Part shown: one piece after another, positions 1 to 7,684 of the stretch | Position numbering within the stretch: position 1 is the stretch's first letter | How the letters are laid out: each line of letters starts with the position of its first letter | Origin: WRIS01 sp050945135 | GTDB lineage: Bacteria; Actinomycetota; Coriobacteriia; Coriobacteriales; Eggerthellaceae | Length of the DNA: 39,043 nt | NCBI GenBank assembly: GCA_050945135.1 | Contig: JBMNSJ010000017.1 | Location: 1 to 39,043 of the forward strand | Reading direction: 5' to 3' | Notes under the pieces: model-generated | The model's input: the letters and a program-made list of their open reading frames with translations, nothing else | Told to the model about the DNA's origin: nothing | Database searches by the model: none | Position numbers and translations under genes: made by a program

Positions 1-110
1 CCGATACTGATAGAGCGCAAAAATACGAAAATGAAGCGGAGTCCTTAATTGGCGCGGCAGAAAAGATGGCCGATCGTCTGTTTGATTCCGTAATGAATAC
101 CATCCGTTAG
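1..110 (+). CDS. C-terminal end of an upstream gene (possibly a cyclodeaminase/FchA-type protein)
   Basis: An open frame runs from the window edge and stops at TAG 108-110, ten bases before folD. The visible 35 residues are helical and charged (Glu/Ala/Lys rich, ending VMNTIR). I cannot identify the family from this tail alone. A helical C-terminus next to folD would fit a formiminotetrahydrofolate cyclodeaminase / methenyl-THF cyclohydrolase (FchA). That guess is supported by the adjacent FolD lacking the usual cyclohydrolase residues. The tight spacing suggests both genes share a transcript. The function is inference. Confidence 0.5.
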   Translation, partial: DTDRAQKYENEAESLIGAAEKMADRLFDSVMNTIR

Positions 111-120
111 AGAGGAAACA

Positions 121-975
121 ATGGCGCAGCTGCTTACTGGAAAAGAAGTCGTGCAAAGCATACATGCAGACGTAAAAGACCGTATCGAAAAGTTGGAAGA
201 GAGCGGCATTGAGCCTACTTTGGCGCTTGTTCGAGTAGGAATGAGGCTCGATGATATCTCCTATGAACGTCAAGCGGTGAAAAAGGCGGAACTTCTCAAC
301 ATCAGGACTTTGAGTTTTTCTCTTGACGAGATGACTACTCAGACTGAAATAAATGAAACAGTTAGAATCATCAACGAAAACGACCGCATCAATGGTTGTC
401 TGATGCTGCGTCCTTTGCCTGACCACATTGATGAACAGGCTGTATGTAAAGCATTGAATTACCAAAAGGACGTCGATGGCATTTCCGTCGATTCGCTTGC
501 AGCGGTATTTACTGATGAGGGCTATGGATTTCCGCCGTGTACAGCAGCAGCAGTTATTGAGCTGCTTGACCACTATGATATTTCTCTTGAAGGGAAAAAC
601 GTCGTAATCATTGGAAGAAGCTTAGTTGTGGGAAAACCTCTTGCCATGATGATGATGAAGCGAAATGCAACGGTAACGATATGCCATTCAAAAACAAAAA
701 ACCTCCCCGCTCTTTCGCGCGAAGCAGATATTGTAGTGTGCGCCATTGGCAAAGCAAAAATGTGCGGCCCAGATTACTTTAGCGCTGGTCAAGTGGTGAT
801 TGATGTTGGCATCAATATTGATGAAAACGGGAAGTTTTCAGGTGATGTAGATTTTGACGCGGTTGAGCCTTTGGTTGATGCAATTACTCCAGTTCCTGGC
901 GGTATTGGCAGCGTAACCACGTCAGTGCTTATGCAAAACACCGTTGAAGCTGCGACAAGAATGCAGGTTTCGTAG
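121..975 (+). CDS. folD: FolD-family methylenetetrahydrofolate dehydrogenase (cyclohydrolase residues altered)
   Basis: Cytosolic enzyme of one-carbon metabolism: NAD(P)-dependent oxidation of 5,10-methylene-THF and, in canonical members, hydrolysis of methenyl-THF. At 284 aa it has normal FolD length. The catalytic domain covers about residues 1-145 with the KDVDG motif at 116-120. The Rossmann part has the G-R-S-x-x-V-G-K-P nucleotide loop near 165-173 and the ITPVPGGIG signature near 259. The canonical Y-x-x-x-K motif is instead Y48-E-R-Q-A52, and the usual Q-L-P-L-P segment reads L-R-P-L-P (96-100). Relative to E. coli FolD, the Lys54 position is Ala and the Gln98 position is Leu. I recall this AYERGA/RPLP type from clostridial FolDs. 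The RBS is AGAGGAAAC. It probably acts mainly as a dehydrogenase paired with a separate cyclohydrolase; that last point is inference. Confidence 0.93.
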   Translation: MAQLLTGKEVVQSIHADVKDRIEKLEESGIEPTLALVRVGMRLDDISYERQAVKKAELLNIRTLSFSLDEMTTQTEINETVRIINENDRINGCLMLRPLPDHIDEQAVCKALNYQKDVDGISVDSLAAVFTDEGYGFPPCTAAAVIELLDHYDISLEGKNVVIIGRSLVVGKPLAMMMMKRNATVTICHSKTKNLPALSREADIVVCAIGKAKMCGPDYFSAGQVVIDVGINIDENGKFSGDVDFDAVEPLVDAITPVPGGIGSVTTSVLMQNTVEAATRMQVS

Positions 976-1010
976 CGGCGATTGCTCAAAGCGCTCAATG
1001 CACTATTATT

Positions 1011-1523
1011 ATGCCCATGGGAAACGGACTTAGCTATATGCGCAGGACCAACTCAGCTGATGCAACTAAGCAGCTTGGTTCTACTCTCGCGCCCTATCTT
1101 CGTGAAGGGGATTGTATTGTTTTGTCGGGCGATTTAGGCGCAGGTAAAACGCAGTTCGTTCAAGGTGTTGCTCGAGCACTTGGAATTAGTGATGCTGTGA
1201 CTAGCCCCACGTTCAATATATTGTTATGTTATCAATCTTCATCTGGGCTTCCTCTCTACCACTTCGATCTTTATCGTCTTGAGCAAGTACAGGAGCTCGA
1301 AGATATTGCCTTTTACGAAACTATTGAAGGCGACGGTGCCTCCTTTATTGAGTGGGGCGAGAAATTCCCCGAGGAGCTTCCATTAAGCTATATTGAAATC
1401 TCTTTCACGATTGACGAAAAAGGGGTGCGCAAGGTGCGCGTGCAGTCATATGGCGAACGTGCTCGTAAACAGCTCTTTGTGTGGGCTAACGATTCCAAAT
1501 CTCGCCTGATGAAGTGCAGGTAA
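1011..1523 (+). CDS. tsaE: TsaE, ATPase of the t6A37 tRNA modification system
   Basis: P-loop ATPase that supports the TsaB-TsaD complex in N6-threonylcarbamoyladenosine formation at tRNA position 37. The Walker A motif GDLGAGKT lies at residues 40-47. Family landmarks follow: TSPTFNI, HFDLYRL and FIEWGEKF. Length (170 aa) is typical. No clear ribosome-binding site precedes ATG 1011. In-frame ATGs at 1017 and 1038 are alternatives, and the one at 1038 has a GGAAACGG run about 10 nt upstream, so the first 9 residues may not be translated. The gene ends just before tsaB-rimI-tsaD, so the two are almost surely co-transcribed. Confidence 0.93.
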   Translation: MPMGNGLSYMRRTNSADATKQLGSTLAPYLREGDCIVLSGDLGAGKTQFVQGVARALGISDAVTSPTFNILLCYQSSSGLPLYHFDLYRLEQVQELEDIAFYETIEGDGASFIEWGEKFPEELPLSYIEISFTIDEKGVRKVRVQSYGERARKQLFVWANDSKSRLMKCR

Positions 1524-1525
1524 GC

Positions 1526-4021
1526 ATGAATCGTTATCTGCTTGCATTTGATACCTCAAACGAGGTAATAGCAATAGGAATTGCTCGCGTTGATGCGGAA
1601 ACTCAGGCATTTGAGACGGTTGCCACGAGAGAGATTCCCGCGCATCGTGCGTCAAATACGCAGCTTCTGCCTACTATCGATAGGCTCATCCGTGAGCATG
1701 GTATCCCGAAAAGCCAGATTGCTTGCGTGGTGTGCGGAAAAGGCCCGGGCTCATTTACTGGCGTTCGTATTTGTATGGCTACCGCAAAAGGAGTGGCTTC
1801 AGCGCTCGATGTTGGCTTGTATGGCATCTCAACACTTGATGTTATTGCAGCTCAGCTCCATAATGCAGGATATCGCGGCGAAGGTCTTGTTGTCGCCGAT
1901 GCCATGCGTAAAGAAGTGTATCCAGTGCGGTTTAACTTGACTGAAGAAGAGCCTGTGCGTCTCGAGGCGGATTCGGTAGCTAAGGCAGATTCTTTGGCAG
2001 TCAACAAGAGCTACGCATGGATAGCGGGAGATGGCTTGAGAAAATATGCGGATGTCTTTGAGAACCAAGGATCTTTCGCCGACGATTATTTGTGGACGCC
2101 TACAGGTCAAGGGCTTTTGCTGGTAGCTCAATCTTGTATGAAAGAGGGCAGTATTAAGCTTAATGATCCGCTTCATGGCAATCCTGCTTTAGCCCTGCCG
2201 GTATACACGCGACTTTCTGATGCAGAAGAAAATGAGCGCATTCGTCTGAGCAAGAATGACGAGAAAAACCTGACTAGTGGGGTGCAGGCAGAAGGTGTCC
2301 GCCGCGATCAGCAGGCAAAGAAAAACGATACGGCCATCATCAATGCGAAAGCTGATGATTCTGGCATCGTATATCGACCGCTTGATGCTGCGCATGTGTC
2401 TGATGTGGCTGCTCTTGAGCAGAACTTGATGGGAACAGACGCATGGAGCGAAGCTTCGGTGGCTGATGAATTGCCTCGCACGGATCGCATATGGTGGGCG
2501 GCGTATTCCGAAGCCCCTCAAGACATACACTTTTCTACCATTTCTTGCGGACTTGAGGTGGAACCTCAGCTGATAGCCTACGTTGGAGGCTGGGTTATTG
2601 ATGGCGAGCTTCAGATACTAAAGATTGCCACCCTTCCCGAATTTAGACACAGAGGAATCGCTCGAAGCCTTCTAGCTTACGTTGCTGCTGATGCGCATGC
2701 ACTTGGCGCACGGAAATGTAGCCTTGAAGTGCGTCTTTCAAATACTGGTGCACAAGCTTTTTACGAAAGAATTGGCCTTTCAAAACGCGGATTGCGCCCT
2801 CGGTATTACTCCGATCGCGAGGATGCTGTCATCATGGGCGGACCGCTTCCGCTTGCAGGTGCAGATGTTGCTGGTATGGAAATTAAGCATCTTGAGCAGG
2901 AGAGGCAAGAGGACTTCGCTCTGAGCTCTGAAGCTGATGAGAGCGCACCTTTGGCAGACGAAAAAGACGAGAACACAAAGCCTTCCCAGATGATTCTCGC
3001 AATCGAAAGCTCGTGCGACGAAACGGCAGCAGCGGTTATTGATGAGAAAGGCACGCTTCTTGCAGATGTCTTGGCTTCGCAAATTGATTTCCACGCACGT
3101 TTTGGCGGGGTTGTTCCTGAAATTGCCAGTCGAAAGCACATCGAAGCCATCTGCGGCGTTACCTCTGTCGCCTTGCAGAGTGCAGCAGAAAAGCTCCAGA
3201 TTCCACAGTTGAGATGGCGCGATTTAAGTGCGGTAGCAGTTACCTATGCACCTGGCTTAGTAGGAGCGCTCGTAGTGGGTGTTGCTTTTGCGAAAGGTGC
3301 GGCTTGGGGCGCTGACCTGCCTTTTATTGGGGTCAACCACCTCGAAGGACATATCTATGCGAACAAGATTGCCACTCCTGATATCAAGCCACCTATGGTA
3401 GTATCCCTTGTTTCGGGTGGGCATACGATGCTTGTACACGTGAAAGACTGGGGCGTCTATGAAACACTTGGCTCCACTCTCGATGATGCTGTGGGTGAGG
3501 CTTTTGATAAGGTTGCAAAAGCAATGGGTCTTGGTTATCCGGGGGGTCCGGCAATTTCTAAGCTCGCCCTTGATGGAGACGCGCACGCAATCGATTTTCC
3601 GCGTGCCATGCTTCATTCTGGAGATTTGCAGTTCTCGCTTTCGGGGCTAAAAACAGCAGTAATTACTTACTTGAATCGTGCCGAGAGTTTGGGCGAGGAG
3701 CTTAATAAAGCCGATGTTGCGGCATCGTTTCAGCAGGCCGTCATTGATGTTCAGGTAGCAAAAGCTAAAACAGCTCTGCAGCAAACAGGGGCCAAGGAGT
3801 TTTGCCTTGGTGGAGGAGTCGCGGCAAACTCTGCTTTGCGGGAGGCTTACGAAAAGATGTGTGCGCAGATTGGTGTTCGGCTTACGCTGCCACCACTTTC
3901 AGCATGCACCGACAACGCTGGGATGATTGCGCTGGTGGCACTCGACCGTTTCAAGCAAGAGAAATTCTTCGACCTCGATGCTGATGCTTTTGCGCAGGCA
4001 AAGCTCGACCTACCTTATTAA
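1526..4021 (+). CDS. tsaB-rimI-tsaD: Tripartite TsaB-RimI-TsaD fusion (t6A synthase subunits plus ribosomal-protein acetyltransferase)
   Basis: One uninterrupted frame encodes three proteins that are usually separate; numbering is from ATG 1526 (831 aa). About 1-235 is TsaB, with AFDTS at the N-terminus and GKGPGSFTGVR near 70-80. About 280-440 is a GNAT domain of RimI type with the acetyl-CoA loop R-H-R-G-I-A at 374-379. From 489 (MILAIESSCDETA) to the end is complete TsaD with the metal-binding H-L-E-G-H, SGGHTML, GGGVAANS and TDNAGM motifs. Acidic and charged linkers of about 45 residues separate the domains. TsaB and TsaD form the catalytic pair that transfers threonylcarbamoyl to A37 of tRNA, and RimI acetylates ribosomal protein S18. 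An in-frame ATG at 1514 overlaps tsaE, but the weak GCAGG site favours 1526. Confidence 0.95.
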   Translation: MNRYLLAFDTSNEVIAIGIARVDAETQAFETVATREIPAHRASNTQLLPTIDRLIREHGIPKSQIACVVCGKGPGSFTGVRICMATAKGVASALDVGLYGISTLDVIAAQLHNAGYRGEGLVVADAMRKEVYPVRFNLTEEEPVRLEADSVAKADSLAVNKSYAWIAGDGLRKYADVFENQGSFADDYLWTPTGQGLLLVAQSCMKEGSIKLNDPLHGNPALALPVYTRLSDAEENERIRLSKNDEKNLTSGVQAEGVRRDQQAKKNDTAIINAKADDSGIVYRPLDAAHVSDVAALEQNLMGTDAWSEASVADELPRTDRIWWAAYSEAPQDIHFSTISCGLEVEPQLIAYVGGWVIDGELQILKIATLPEFRHRGIARSLLAYVAADAHALGARKCSLEVRLSNTGAQAFYERIGLSKRGLRPRYYSDREDAVIMGGPLPLAGADVAGMEIKHLEQERQEDFALSSEADESAPLADEKDENTKPSQMILAIESSCDETAAAVIDEKGTLLADVLASQIDFHARFGGVVPEIASRKHIEAICGVTSVALQSAAEKLQIPQLRWRDLSAVAVTYAPGLVGALVVGVAFAKGAAWGADLPFIGVNHLEGHIYANKIATPDIKPPMVVSLVSGGHTMLVHVKDWGVYETLGSTLDDAVGEAFDKVAKAMGLGYPGGPAISKLALDGDAHAIDFPRAMLHSGDLQFSLSGLKTAVITYLNRAESLGEELNKADVAASFQQAVIDVQVAKAKTALQQTGAKEFCLGGGVAANSALREAYEKMCAQIGVRLTLPPLSACTDNAGMIALVALDRFKQEKFFDLDADAFAQAKLDLPY

Positions 4022-4028
4022 TCTAGTA

Positions 4029-4058
4029 CGTTGAGTTAGTGGACCTTAAAGTGTCCAC
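4029..4058 (+). repeat. Hairpin after tsaD containing a stray copy of the post-groEL repeat
   Basis: GTGGAC at 4039-4044 and GTCCAC at 4053-4058 form a perfect 6-bp stem with an 8-nt loop, between the convergent ends of tsaD and menG. There is no U-tract, so it is a weak terminator candidate. The left part, 4029-4045, also matches the repeat core found after groEL (15129-15146) at about 15 of 18 positions when one gap is allowed, including GTTA-x-TGGACC. Confidence 0.35.
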
Positions 4059-4155
4059 GGCAGGCGTTATATATGAAGTAAGTATTGACACAATCGAAGA
4101 GCTATCTCGTGTGGAGGAGGCAGCCGTGCCTTATTTACCAGGTGTGGACAGCTAA
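4039..4155 (+). other. Short open frame of about 38 codons, possible gene remnant
   Basis: From GTG 4039 to TAA 4153-4155 the frame is open and has a protein-like composition (VDLKVSTAGV..., SIDTIEELSR, ending LPGVDS). It has no ribosome-binding site and overlaps the hairpin described here. It could be the remains of a decayed gene or chance. I do not recognise it. Confidence 0.2.
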
Positions 4156-4156
4156 G

Positions 4157-4900
4157 CTAATCTGGCTTAACCGCCGTGTGAACTGCAGCAATTCCGCCCG
4201 TATAGTTTTTCCACTTAGCATCAGCAAAGCCAGCATCTTCAAGCATGCGCGCAAAAGCGGGCTGATTAGGAAATGCTTTAATTGAGCTGCTCAAGTACAC
4301 AAAACCTTCTTTATCGCCTGTTATTAAGCCGCCCCAAAAAGGAATCATGTGCTTGAGATAAAAACTGTAGAGACCTCGCATGAGCGCATTTGTTGGCTCG
4401 GAAAACTCCAGACATACTAAGGAACCGCCAGGTTTGAGCACACGATACATTTCCGATAGTGCGCGCTCTCTATCAGGCATATTGCGAATTCCGTAGGCCA
4501 TAGTAATCACATCGTAGCTGTTGTCGGGGTAGGGGATATCCTGTGCGTCAACCACATCAAAATCGACAGGCACGCCGCAATGGGCACCTTCAGCATAATG
4601 CATCTTGGCAACTTCAAGCATTTCGGGCACAAGGTCTGTTAACTGAATATGTGCAGGATGCTTCATGCGTGCGGCCGTAAAAGCCACATCACCTGTGCCG
4701 CCTGCGATATCAAGCACATCACTTGTTGCGGTGATAGGGGCTTGTTCTATCATTCCCTTGAGCCAGGCTTTATAGCGGCCCATGCTTGAGACAGCGTTAA
4801 AGCGCTCATATTTTTTGGCGATCGCCGAGAAGATGCTATAGACCCTCTCAGACGAAAGTTCTGCAGGCGCCGATTCGCCTGTTGCAGTATCGATACTCAC
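4157..4900 (-). CDS. menG: Demethylmenaquinone methyltransferase (UbiE/MenG family)
   Basis: SAM-dependent C-methyltransferase for the last step of menaquinone synthesis (demethylmenaquinone to menaquinone), acting at the membrane surface. At 247 aa it has normal length. Motif I L-D-I-A-G-G-T-G-D lies near residues 63-71. The family signature AYGIRNMPDRERAL lies near 135-148, followed by RVLKPGG, and the C-terminus GGIAAVHTAVKP is typical. The start is GTG (complement of 4898-4900) with a GGAG site five bases upstream. It is divergent from the amidohydrolase at 5063 and convergent with tsaB-rimI-tsaD. Confidence 0.95.
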   Translation of the reverse strand: MSIDTATGESAPAELSSERVYSIFSAIAKKYERFNAVSSMGRYKAWLKGMIEQAPITATSDVLDIAGGTGDVAFTAARMKHPAHIQLTDLVPEMLEVAKMHYAEGAHCGVPVDFDVVDAQDIPYPDNSYDVITMAYGIRNMPDRERALSEMYRVLKPGGSLVCLEFSEPTNALMRGLYSFYLKHMIPFWGGLITGDKEGFVYLSSSIKAFPNQPAFARMLEDAGFADAKWKNYTGGIAAVHTAVKPD

Positions 4901-5003
4901 CGTTTCTCCGTTTATCTGAGCTTTATGGGCGTTTGTTCGCCCAGCTCGTCACTCGACCATGGCCATTTATGAGAATTTCCGCTGTCGAAAAACTCGTGAA
5001 AGT

Positions 5004-5030
5004 ATAGCATGGTGTTTTCAATGCTATTAT
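5004..5030 (+). promoter_or_regulatory. Extended -10 promoter overlapped by a 7-bp inverted repeat, upstream of the amidohydrolase
   Basis: TG-C-TATTAT at 5022-5030 is a good extended -10 element. It would start transcription near 5037, leaving a short leader before the GAGGAG site at about 5050 and ATG 5063. ATAGCAT (5004-5010) and ATGCTAT (5021-5027) form a perfect 7-bp inverted repeat whose right arm lies on the -10. This is the usual arrangement for a repressor operator, though it could also be chance. No matching regulator is visible. Confidence 0.4.
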
Positions 5031-5062
5031 ATACAACCACCGATCATACGAGGAGATAGTCT

Positions 5063-6418
5063 ATGCTGCTATGCGCTCAATATGTCTTACCTATCACGGC
5101 TGAGCCCATTCATAAAGGGGCTGTTCTCGTCCGCGATGGAAAGATTTTCGATATTGGCAAAACCGATATGCTCAGGCTTCGTTATCCTGACGAAGAAGTC
5201 AAAGATTTCGGCCTTGCGGCACTTCTGCCTGGACTCATCGATCTTCATACGCATCTCGAGAATTCGGTAATGCGCGGGATTGTACACGATGTGCCTCATA
5301 CTACCTGGCTTATGGCGGTTGCCGAGAAGAGTCAGCTTCTTGAAGTAAGCGATTGGTATGATTCTGCAATTCTTGGTGGGCTTGAAGCTCTTTCGTCTGG
5401 TATTACTACCATCGCCGATATCACGAGCACGGGCGCTGCTTGTACAGCAACTCAAAAACTTGGCCTGCGTTCGGTAATTTTCCGCGAAGTTGGCGCCATG
5501 GATAAACGCCGCGCTGATTTCGCCATGCGCCAAGCTGAAAGCGATATCGCTCATTGGCAAGAAGAGGTTGATCAAGATCGCATCACCATTGGTATTGCCC
5601 CTGCTGCGCTCTATGCTTGCCATCCTATCGTCTTGCAAAAGGTAAGCGAACATGCGCGGAAAAACAATTTACCGGTTGCTCTTCACCTCGCTGGTAGTTT
5701 GGAAGAGTTCAACTTTATAAAATATGGTTCATCGGCACTTTCGGTTCATCAGATGGATCAAAAACGCGGATACGTCGAAATCCCACCATGGCTTCCTACT
5801 GGTACTACACCGGTGCGCTACGCCCTGAACTGGGGCGCTTTTGAGGCGGACAATGTTCTCGCCATCCACTGCGTGCACGTTGATAATGGTGATATCGCAA
5901 AACTGAAAGAATACAATGTTGCGATTGCTGCCTGTCCGCGCTGCAACGCCCAGCTTGGAATGGGTGTGGCACCATTAAACGAGTTCCTGCGTGCGGGGCT
6001 TCGCGTTGGATTGGGAACCGATTCGCCAGCTGCAACCGATTCAACCGATATCCTTGCTGAGATGCGCATTGGGCTTTTGGTGCAGCGTGCGGTTAACGTT
6101 GGGCAGTTCCTCGACTCGGCAACTATGCTTGAAATGGCAACCATCGGAGGTGCGCGTGCACTGAATCTCGACGATAAAATCGGCTCGCTTGAAATTGGTA
6201 AACTTGCCGATGTTATTGCAGTTGATTTGTCGGGTTCACATCAGATGCCTATGACCGATCCGGTGTCTGCTGTGGTAAACACCTGTTCAGGCAGTGATGT
6301 ATTGATGAGCATGGTAGCCGGAAATACCTTGTATGAAAAAAATCGTTGGCACGTCGATGTTGAAGTTGCAAAAAATATCGCACGCGTCATTGAAATTAGG
6401 GAAAAGCTAAGGAAATAG
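5063..6418 (+). CDS. Amidohydrolase of the SAH/MTA deaminase family, candidate aminodeoxyfutalosine deaminase
   Basis: A TIM-barrel metal-dependent hydrolase of 451 aa, the usual length for the chlorohydrolase / S-adenosylhomocysteine deaminase group. Metal ligands are visible: HxH at H62/H64, H208 in L-H-L-A-G, the HCVH segment at 269-272, and D320 in GLGTDSPAATDS. In this group H208 normally begins an H-x-x-E motif whose Glu contacts the purine; here that position is Gly211. It sits divergent to menG. Because Coriobacteriia often use the futalosine menaquinone route, an MqnX-like aminodeoxyfutalosine deaminase is a reasonable but unproven call. GAGGAG precedes the ATG. The end abuts the next small gene. 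Confidence 0.8.
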   Translation: MLLCAQYVLPITAEPIHKGAVLVRDGKIFDIGKTDMLRLRYPDEEVKDFGLAALLPGLIDLHTHLENSVMRGIVHDVPHTTWLMAVAEKSQLLEVSDWYDSAILGGLEALSSGITTIADITSTGAACTATQKLGLRSVIFREVGAMDKRRADFAMRQAESDIAHWQEEVDQDRITIGIAPAALYACHPIVLQKVSEHARKNNLPVALHLAGSLEEFNFIKYGSSALSVHQMDQKRGYVEIPPWLPTGTTPVRYALNWGAFEADNVLAIHCVHVDNGDIAKLKEYNVAIAACPRCNAQLGMGVAPLNEFLRAGLRVGLGTDSPAATDSTDILAEMRIGLLVQRAVNVGQFLDSATMLEMATIGGARALNLDDKIGSLEIGKLADVIAVDLSGSHQMPMTDPVSAVVNTCSGSDVLMSMVAGNTLYEKNRWHVDVEVAKNIARVIEIREKLRK

Positions 6419-6622
6419 ATGAGTCAGAAGAAGCAAAAGCTTACTGCAAAGCAGAAGAGCGAACGCATAAAAGCAGCTCAAGAACGTGAATTGCGAGCTC
6501 AAGCCGAAAAGGAACGTAAGGCTAAAACGAAGAAAATTTTCACTATTGTTATTGTCGTAATTTTGGCACTTGCCTTGTCTCTGCCCACCATGGGGCTCAT
6601 GGTTATGGGCGGAAACGTGTAG
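6419..6622 (+). CDS. Small single-pass membrane protein with basic helical N-terminus
   Basis: 67 residues. Residues 1-42 are almost entirely Lys/Glu/Gln/Ala/Arg and should form a charged helix. Residues 43-63 form one hydrophobic segment (FTIVIVVILALALSLP), followed by a short GGNV tail. The start codon directly follows the TAG of the upstream amidohydrolase and uses AAGGA inside its last codons, so translation is coupled. I do not recognise a family; the predicted topology is a cytoplasmic N-terminus with a membrane anchor. Confidence 0.75.
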   Translation: MSQKKQKLTAKQKSERIKAAQERELRAQAEKERKAKTKKIFTIVIVVILALALSLPTMGLMVMGGNV

Positions 6623-6805
6623 TTAATTGTATGTTTTGAGCACAGAGTTCACGCGTAAGAACCGTTGCAGGAAATCTCGTATGCATATACGGCGAAGCAA
6701 ATGAGCTTGCAAGGGGTTTGTGCTAAGATGTTGCGGTTGTTGAGAGCAGTTAAGATTTCGGTGGGATGTCGCGAGATATCCTCGATTGTATAAAGGGGTT
6801 TGTCC

Positions 6806-7681
6806 TTGTTTGGTATAGGAACATTCGAGCTTATCTTGATCCTGCTTTTCGGGTTCTTGATTTTTGGGCCCGATAAACTTCCCGCGATTGCCAAGACCAT
6901 CGGACAAGCCATAAATAAGTTTCGCGGCGCTCAAGACGAAATGAACAAAGTTCTCAAAACTGAAGTTTTTGATCCCAATTCTGAAGAACCTTTTAAAAAT
7001 CCGCTGGATACCATAGCGAAAGTTACTGGTGCTGATAAAAAAGAGCGAACAGAGAGCTTCTCTGAGCGCAAGGATCGCTACGACAAACAACGCGAAGCAA
7101 AGCGAAAGGCAGAAGAGCGTAAAGCTGCTGCAGCTGCAGGAACTACGGTTGCTGCCGGAACGGTTGCCGAAAAAGTGGTCACCGATGCCTCGAAAGACGA
7201 AGAGGTCGCCAAAGCGAAGCCCTCAAAGCCTAAACCCAGCGCTGATGAGCTTTATGGTAATAAACCAGCTGCCGCAAAGGCTGCTGCCGCTAAGCCTTCC
7301 GCAAAAACTGCGGCAAAGGCTAGCGAAAAAGAAGAAAAGCCCGCGACTTCTTCTGCGGCTAAAGTTACTGCAAAAGAGCCTGCTAACACTGCTGCTTCCA
7401 CTCAGTCGGCAAAACCAGCAGCCAAGCCTACAAACAACAGACCGGCTTCATCGCAGCCAACCGGAAAGCCTGCTTCACGTCCTATTGCGAAGCCCGAGTC
7501 AAAACCTGCTTCAGAAACTGAGGCAAGCTCAACTTCAAAACCAGCCGCTAAGTCTGCCGCAAAACCGCCCGCAAAACCGGCAACGGCTAAGCCTGCCGCA
7601 AAACCGGCTTCTGAGCCTGAGAAAAAGCCTGCAGGAAAGCAAGATTCTGAGTCAGCCTCACATGAAGAGAAGGGGGAGTAA
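6806..7681 (+). CDS. tatB: Tat translocase subunit, TatA/TatB family, with a long low-complexity tail
   Basis: Single membrane helix plus amphipathic helix of the twin-arginine (folded-protein) translocase. I start it at TTG 6806, which gives the classic N-terminus MFGIGTFELILIL. The AAAGGGG site (6792-6798) then lies 7 bases upstream, whereas TTG 6800 would leave only one base. Glu8 and the F-G-P-D-K-L-P hinge look more TatB-like than TatA-like, but a TatA annotation is also possible. After about residue 60 the protein becomes charged. From about 110 to 291 it is Ala/Lys/Pro/Ser low complexity with recurrent KPAAK-like units, far longer than usual tails. tatC follows 3 bases later. Confidence 0.88.
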   Translation: MFGIGTFELILILLFGFLIFGPDKLPAIAKTIGQAINKFRGAQDEMNKVLKTEVFDPNSEEPFKNPLDTIAKVTGADKKERTESFSERKDRYDKQREAKRKAEERKAAAAAGTTVAAGTVAEKVVTDASKDEEVAKAKPSKPKPSADELYGNKPAAAKAAAAKPSAKTAAKASEKEEKPATSSAAKVTAKEPANTAASTQSAKPAAKPTNNRPASSQPTGKPASRPIAKPESKPASETEASSTSKPAAKSAAKPPAKPATAKPAAKPASEPEKKPAGKQDSESASHEEKGE

Positions 7682-7684
7682 GCG

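Noticed and set aside
4085..4285. 66-codon plus-strand frame overlapping the menG end
   Set aside because: Antisense to the conserved C-terminus of menG, with no RBS or family features.
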